From contig JAISBQ010000279.1 of the NCBI GenBank assembly GCA_031266115.1, positions 1 to 6,828 of the forward strand: a DNA stretch of 6,828 bases. Reading direction: 5' to 3'. The notes beneath the pieces were generated by a model. That model had not been told where the DNA came from. It did not search any database and worked only from the letters and a program-made list of their open reading frames with translations. Made by a program: the position numbers and the translations under genes. Numbering within the stretch: the first letter of the stretch is position 1; each line of letters starts with the position of its first letter. Below are positions 4,923-6,828 of this stretch, in pieces. Origin of the DNA: Bifidobacteriaceae bacterium. GTDB taxonomy: Bacteria > Actinomycetota > Actinomycetes > Actinomycetales > WQXJ01.

Positions 4923-6170
4923 GTGGACTATCTGCCACGCGTAGCGGACTCCGAGTTGGCGGCTCGTCTGCGCCGCAGCGGCGCCGTGCTGGTCGAAGGC
5001 GCCAAAGGCTGCGGCAAGACCGAGACAGCCCGCCGGATCGCCGCCTCCGAACTCCGTGTCGAGACCGACCCGGCAGTGCCGGCCTTGATCGACGTTGACC
5101 CCGAGCTCCTGCTGCGCGGCCAGACACCGCGGCTGTTGGACGAATGGCAGCGCCAACCGCGCCTGTGGGACCTGGTCCGCCGGGCCGTGGACGATAGAGG
5201 CACCCCGGGACAGTTCATCCTTACCGGCTCGGCGACCCCGGACGATGACGCCCAACGCCACCCCGGTCTCGGCCGGTTCTCGGTACTCCGGATGCGAACC
5301 ATGTCCCTGTCTGAGATGGGCCGCTCCAGCCGCGAGGTGAGTTGGGCTGAGACTCGCGCAGGCGAGCCCCCCACAGCTGACGATGTGGGCTGGGGCGTGA
5401 ACGACCTCGCTGATGCGGTGGTGACAGGCGGCTGGCCCGCGATGGCGAGCGCCGACGCGGCAACCGCCCGCGAATACGTCCTGGACTATCTGGATCTGTT
5501 GGCGGAAGTCGACATCAGCCGGGTCGCAGGCGTGCGGCGAGACCCCCTGCGAGTGCGGCGCCTCCTGGCGTCCCTGGCCCGTAACACCTCGACCGAGGCT
5601 TCCACCGTGACACTCGCCCGCGACGTGACCGATGCCACACGGGCGCTCGATCGCGAGACGGTCGCCTCGTACACCGGCGCCCTGGAACGCCTCATGATCG
5701 TGGAGGACCTGCCCGCCTGGCAAACATCTCTGCGCGGCTCGGCCACCCTTCGCAAATCACCCAAGCGGCACTTGGTCGACCCGTCATTGGCGGCGGCCGC
5801 CATTGGCGCGACCGCCGAGAAACTCGCGCGCGAGCCTAAGACCCTCGGTCAGCTCTTCGAGTCGATGGTCCTTCGCGACTTGCGGGTCTACGCGGCACCC
5901 AACCGCGGCCGGACGTTCCACTACCGCGATTCAGCAGGCCGCGAGATCGACGTCATCGTCGCCTATCCGGACGGTTGGGTCGCTTGCGGAATCAAGCTCG
6001 GAGGCGGCCAGGCCGAAGCCGCGGCGGCAAGCCTGAAGGCGGCCGTCGCCGCCATCGACACCCAGGCCGTAGGCCCGCCAGACGCACTGTGCATCATCAC
6101 CGGCACCGGGCCTGGCTACCGGCGGACGGACGGTATCGCCGTGGTACCCATCGGGGCGCTGCGGGCGTGA
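4923..6170 (+). CDS. ATPase 2: AAA_14/DUF4143 protein with altered nuclease-like motif
   Basis: A 415-residue cytoplasmic protein, a diverged paralogue of ATPase 1. It has Walker A GAKGCGKT (26-33), the Walker B-like LLDEWQ (71-76, D73/E74) and FILTGSA (98-104). The DUF4143 part includes KRHLVDP (281-287). Of the C-terminal PD-(D/E)XK-like set, E313 (LFESM) and D343 (EIDVIV) remain. The usual ExK is G356-I-K358 (ACGIKLG), because codon 5988-5990 is GGA rather than GAA. Catalysis by that domain is therefore doubtful, though ATPase and binding roles could remain. Start GTG at 4923 gives an N-terminus that lines up with ATPase 1. It converges on purM with a 36-bp gap. The reading frame is otherwise intact. 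Function of the family is unsettled. Confidence 0.88.
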   Translation: MDYLPRVADSELAARLRRSGAVLVEGAKGCGKTETARRIAASELRVETDPAVPALIDVDPELLLRGQTPRLLDEWQRQPRLWDLVRRAVDDRGTPGQFILTGSATPDDDAQRHPGLGRFSVLRMRTMSLSEMGRSSREVSWAETRAGEPPTADDVGWGVNDLADAVVTGGWPAMASADAATAREYVLDYLDLLAEVDISRVAGVRRDPLRVRRLLASLARNTSTEASTVTLARDVTDATRALDRETVASYTGALERLMIVEDLPAWQTSLRGSATLRKSPKRHLVDPSLAAAAIGATAEKLAREPKTLGQLFESMVLRDLRVYAAPNRGRTFHYRDSAGREIDVIVAYPDGWVACGIKLGGGQAEAAAASLKAAVAAIDTQAVGPPDALCIITGTGPGYRRTDGIAVVPIGALRA

Positions 6171-6186
6171 CCACCACCGCGGGTGG
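6171..6186. terminator. Possible shared terminator between ATPase 2 and purM
   Basis: CCACC pairs with GGTGG (6182-6186) either from 6171 or from 6174, giving a 5-bp GC-rich stem in the 36-bp gap between the convergent genes. There is no T-run on either side, so support is limited. Confidence 0.3.
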
Positions 6187-6206
6187 CCGACGCCGGCGCC
6201 TGGTCG

Positions 6207-6828
6207 CTACACCCGGTAGGTGCCCTCCAGGGTGACCGCGCCGCCGTGGATCCCCTTCGTTCCCTGGACCCGCGTGCCCTGCACGTTCGTACCCGCCACG
6301 CTCGCCCCCAGCACCCCGGCGGCGGGGCGCGCCGACCCGGCCGCCTCCGGACGCGTCACCTCGGTCTGGCCAATCACGCACGCAGGGTGGCCGGCGGCGG
6401 TGAGGTGAGCGACGGCATCGGCGGCCGCGGCGGCGTCCACCAAGGCGAGCATCCCGACGCCCAGGTTCCACGTCCGTTCCGCGTCCTGCCACGGGACACC
6501 GCCCAACTCGCGCAACACCGCGAAGACCGGCGGCACCTTCCACGCATCCCTGTGGACGATGACGTCCGTCCCCTCCGGCAGGACCCGCGCCAGGTTCGCG
6601 GCCAACCCTCCGCCCGTGACGTGCGAAAACGCGTGGACGGCCGGGCCGAAGCGTGCCATGAGGTCGAGGCAGGCGCGGGTATACAGCGCCGTCGGCTCCA
6701 GGGCCTCCTCACCCAGGGTGCGCCCGAACTCCGCCACTGGGCGGTCCCACCCCCACCCCGCACGCGCGACGATGGCGCGGACCAGCGAGAACCCGTTGGA
6801 GTGAAGGCCACTCGACGCGATCCCGATG
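6207..6828 (-). CDS. purM: Phosphoribosylformylglycinamidine cyclo-ligase (AIR synthase), C-terminal part
   Basis: PurM uses ATP to close the imidazole ring, turning FGAM into AIR in de novo purine synthesis. The window holds about the last 206 codons. The 5' part lies beyond the right edge, since the family is usually near 350 residues. Recognisable stretches are GIASSGLHSNGFSLVRAIV, then FSHVTGGGLAANLARVLP with the family's TGGG motif, and WNLGVGMLALV. The end is unusual: between VIGQTEV and the final GGAVTLEGTYRV there is an Ala/Gly-rich insertion holding the near-repeat GTNVQ-GTRVQ-GTKG. The frame is intact. It converges on ATPase 2. The upstream promoter is not in the window. Confidence 0.93.
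   Translation of the reverse strand, partial: IGIASSGLHSNGFSLVRAIVARAGWGWDRPVAEFGRTLGEEALEPTALYTRACLDLMARFGPAVHAFSHVTGGGLAANLARVLPEGTDVIVHRDAWKVPPVFAVLRELGGVPWQDAERTWNLGVGMLALVDAAAAADAVAHLTAAGHPACVIGQTEVTRPEAAGSARPAAGVLGASVAGTNVQGTRVQGTKGIHGGAVTLEGTYRV

Noticed and set aside
4711..4944. A 77-codon open frame over the repeat array as a gene
   Set aside because: The 23-bp period is not a multiple of three, so the repeat is read in different frames. There is no good ribosome site, and the composition is that of random GC-rich DNA.
4890..5723. A 277-codon minus-strand open frame inside ATPase 2
   Set aside because: It is antisense to a gene with clear ATPase motifs and looks like a shadow frame with no recognisable domain.

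Overview
The window comes from a high-GC actinobacterium. The DUF3073 small protein, the HExxH metallopeptidase of the Zincin_1 type, frequent GTG starts and start codons placed a few bases after a -10-like hexamer all fit that phylum. I cannot name the genus. Conserved chromosomal genes (tRNA-Glu, metallopeptidase, DUF3073, purM) are mixed with accessory DNA (an insertion sequence and two ATPase genes).

Layout, left to right. (1) About 1-1925: an apparently intact IS1634-type insertion sequence whose 581-codon transposase is read on the minus strand. Its outer ends are only roughly placed, and the left end may run off the window. (2) 1926-2126: a spacer with no convincing gene. (3) 2127-2199: tRNA-Glu(UUC), minus strand, with a good promoter at 2220-2249. 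(4) 2379-3650: ATPase 1, minus strand, an AAA_14/DUF4143 protein. (5) 3651-4025: a 375-bp control region with 23-bp-spaced repeats, a 16-bp inverted repeat and a strong hairpin. (6) 4026-4385: small metallopeptidase, plus strand. (7) 4520-4705: DUF3073 protein, plus strand. (8) 4816-4914: a palindrome followed by an array of 23-bp direct repeats. (9) 4923-6170: ATPase 2, plus strand, a diverged paralogue of ATPase 1. (10) 6207-6828: the C-terminal part of purM, minus strand, converging on ATPase 2.

The most interesting signal is the pair of AAA_14/DUF4143 ATPases. They share a domain plan (Walker A at the same residues 26-33, DEWQ Walker B, HLVDP, a PD-(D/E)XK-like C-terminus) but are clearly diverged. 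They lie in opposite orientation on either side of the metallopeptidase/DUF3073 pair. Each is preceded, right up to its start codon, by direct repeats with a period of exactly 23 bp: three clear plus one degenerate unit for ATPase 2, and three weak units for ATPase 1. The two repeat sequences differ from each other. ATPase 1 keeps the full E...D...ExK nuclease-like signature, while ATPase 2 has glycine in place of the ExK glutamate, one base away from a Glu codon. This suggests a family of ATPases, each with its own upstream repeat array that may be an operator or recognition site. That role is inference.

No operon is evident: each gene appears to have its own promoter, and neighbours are divergent, convergent or separated by more than 130 bp.
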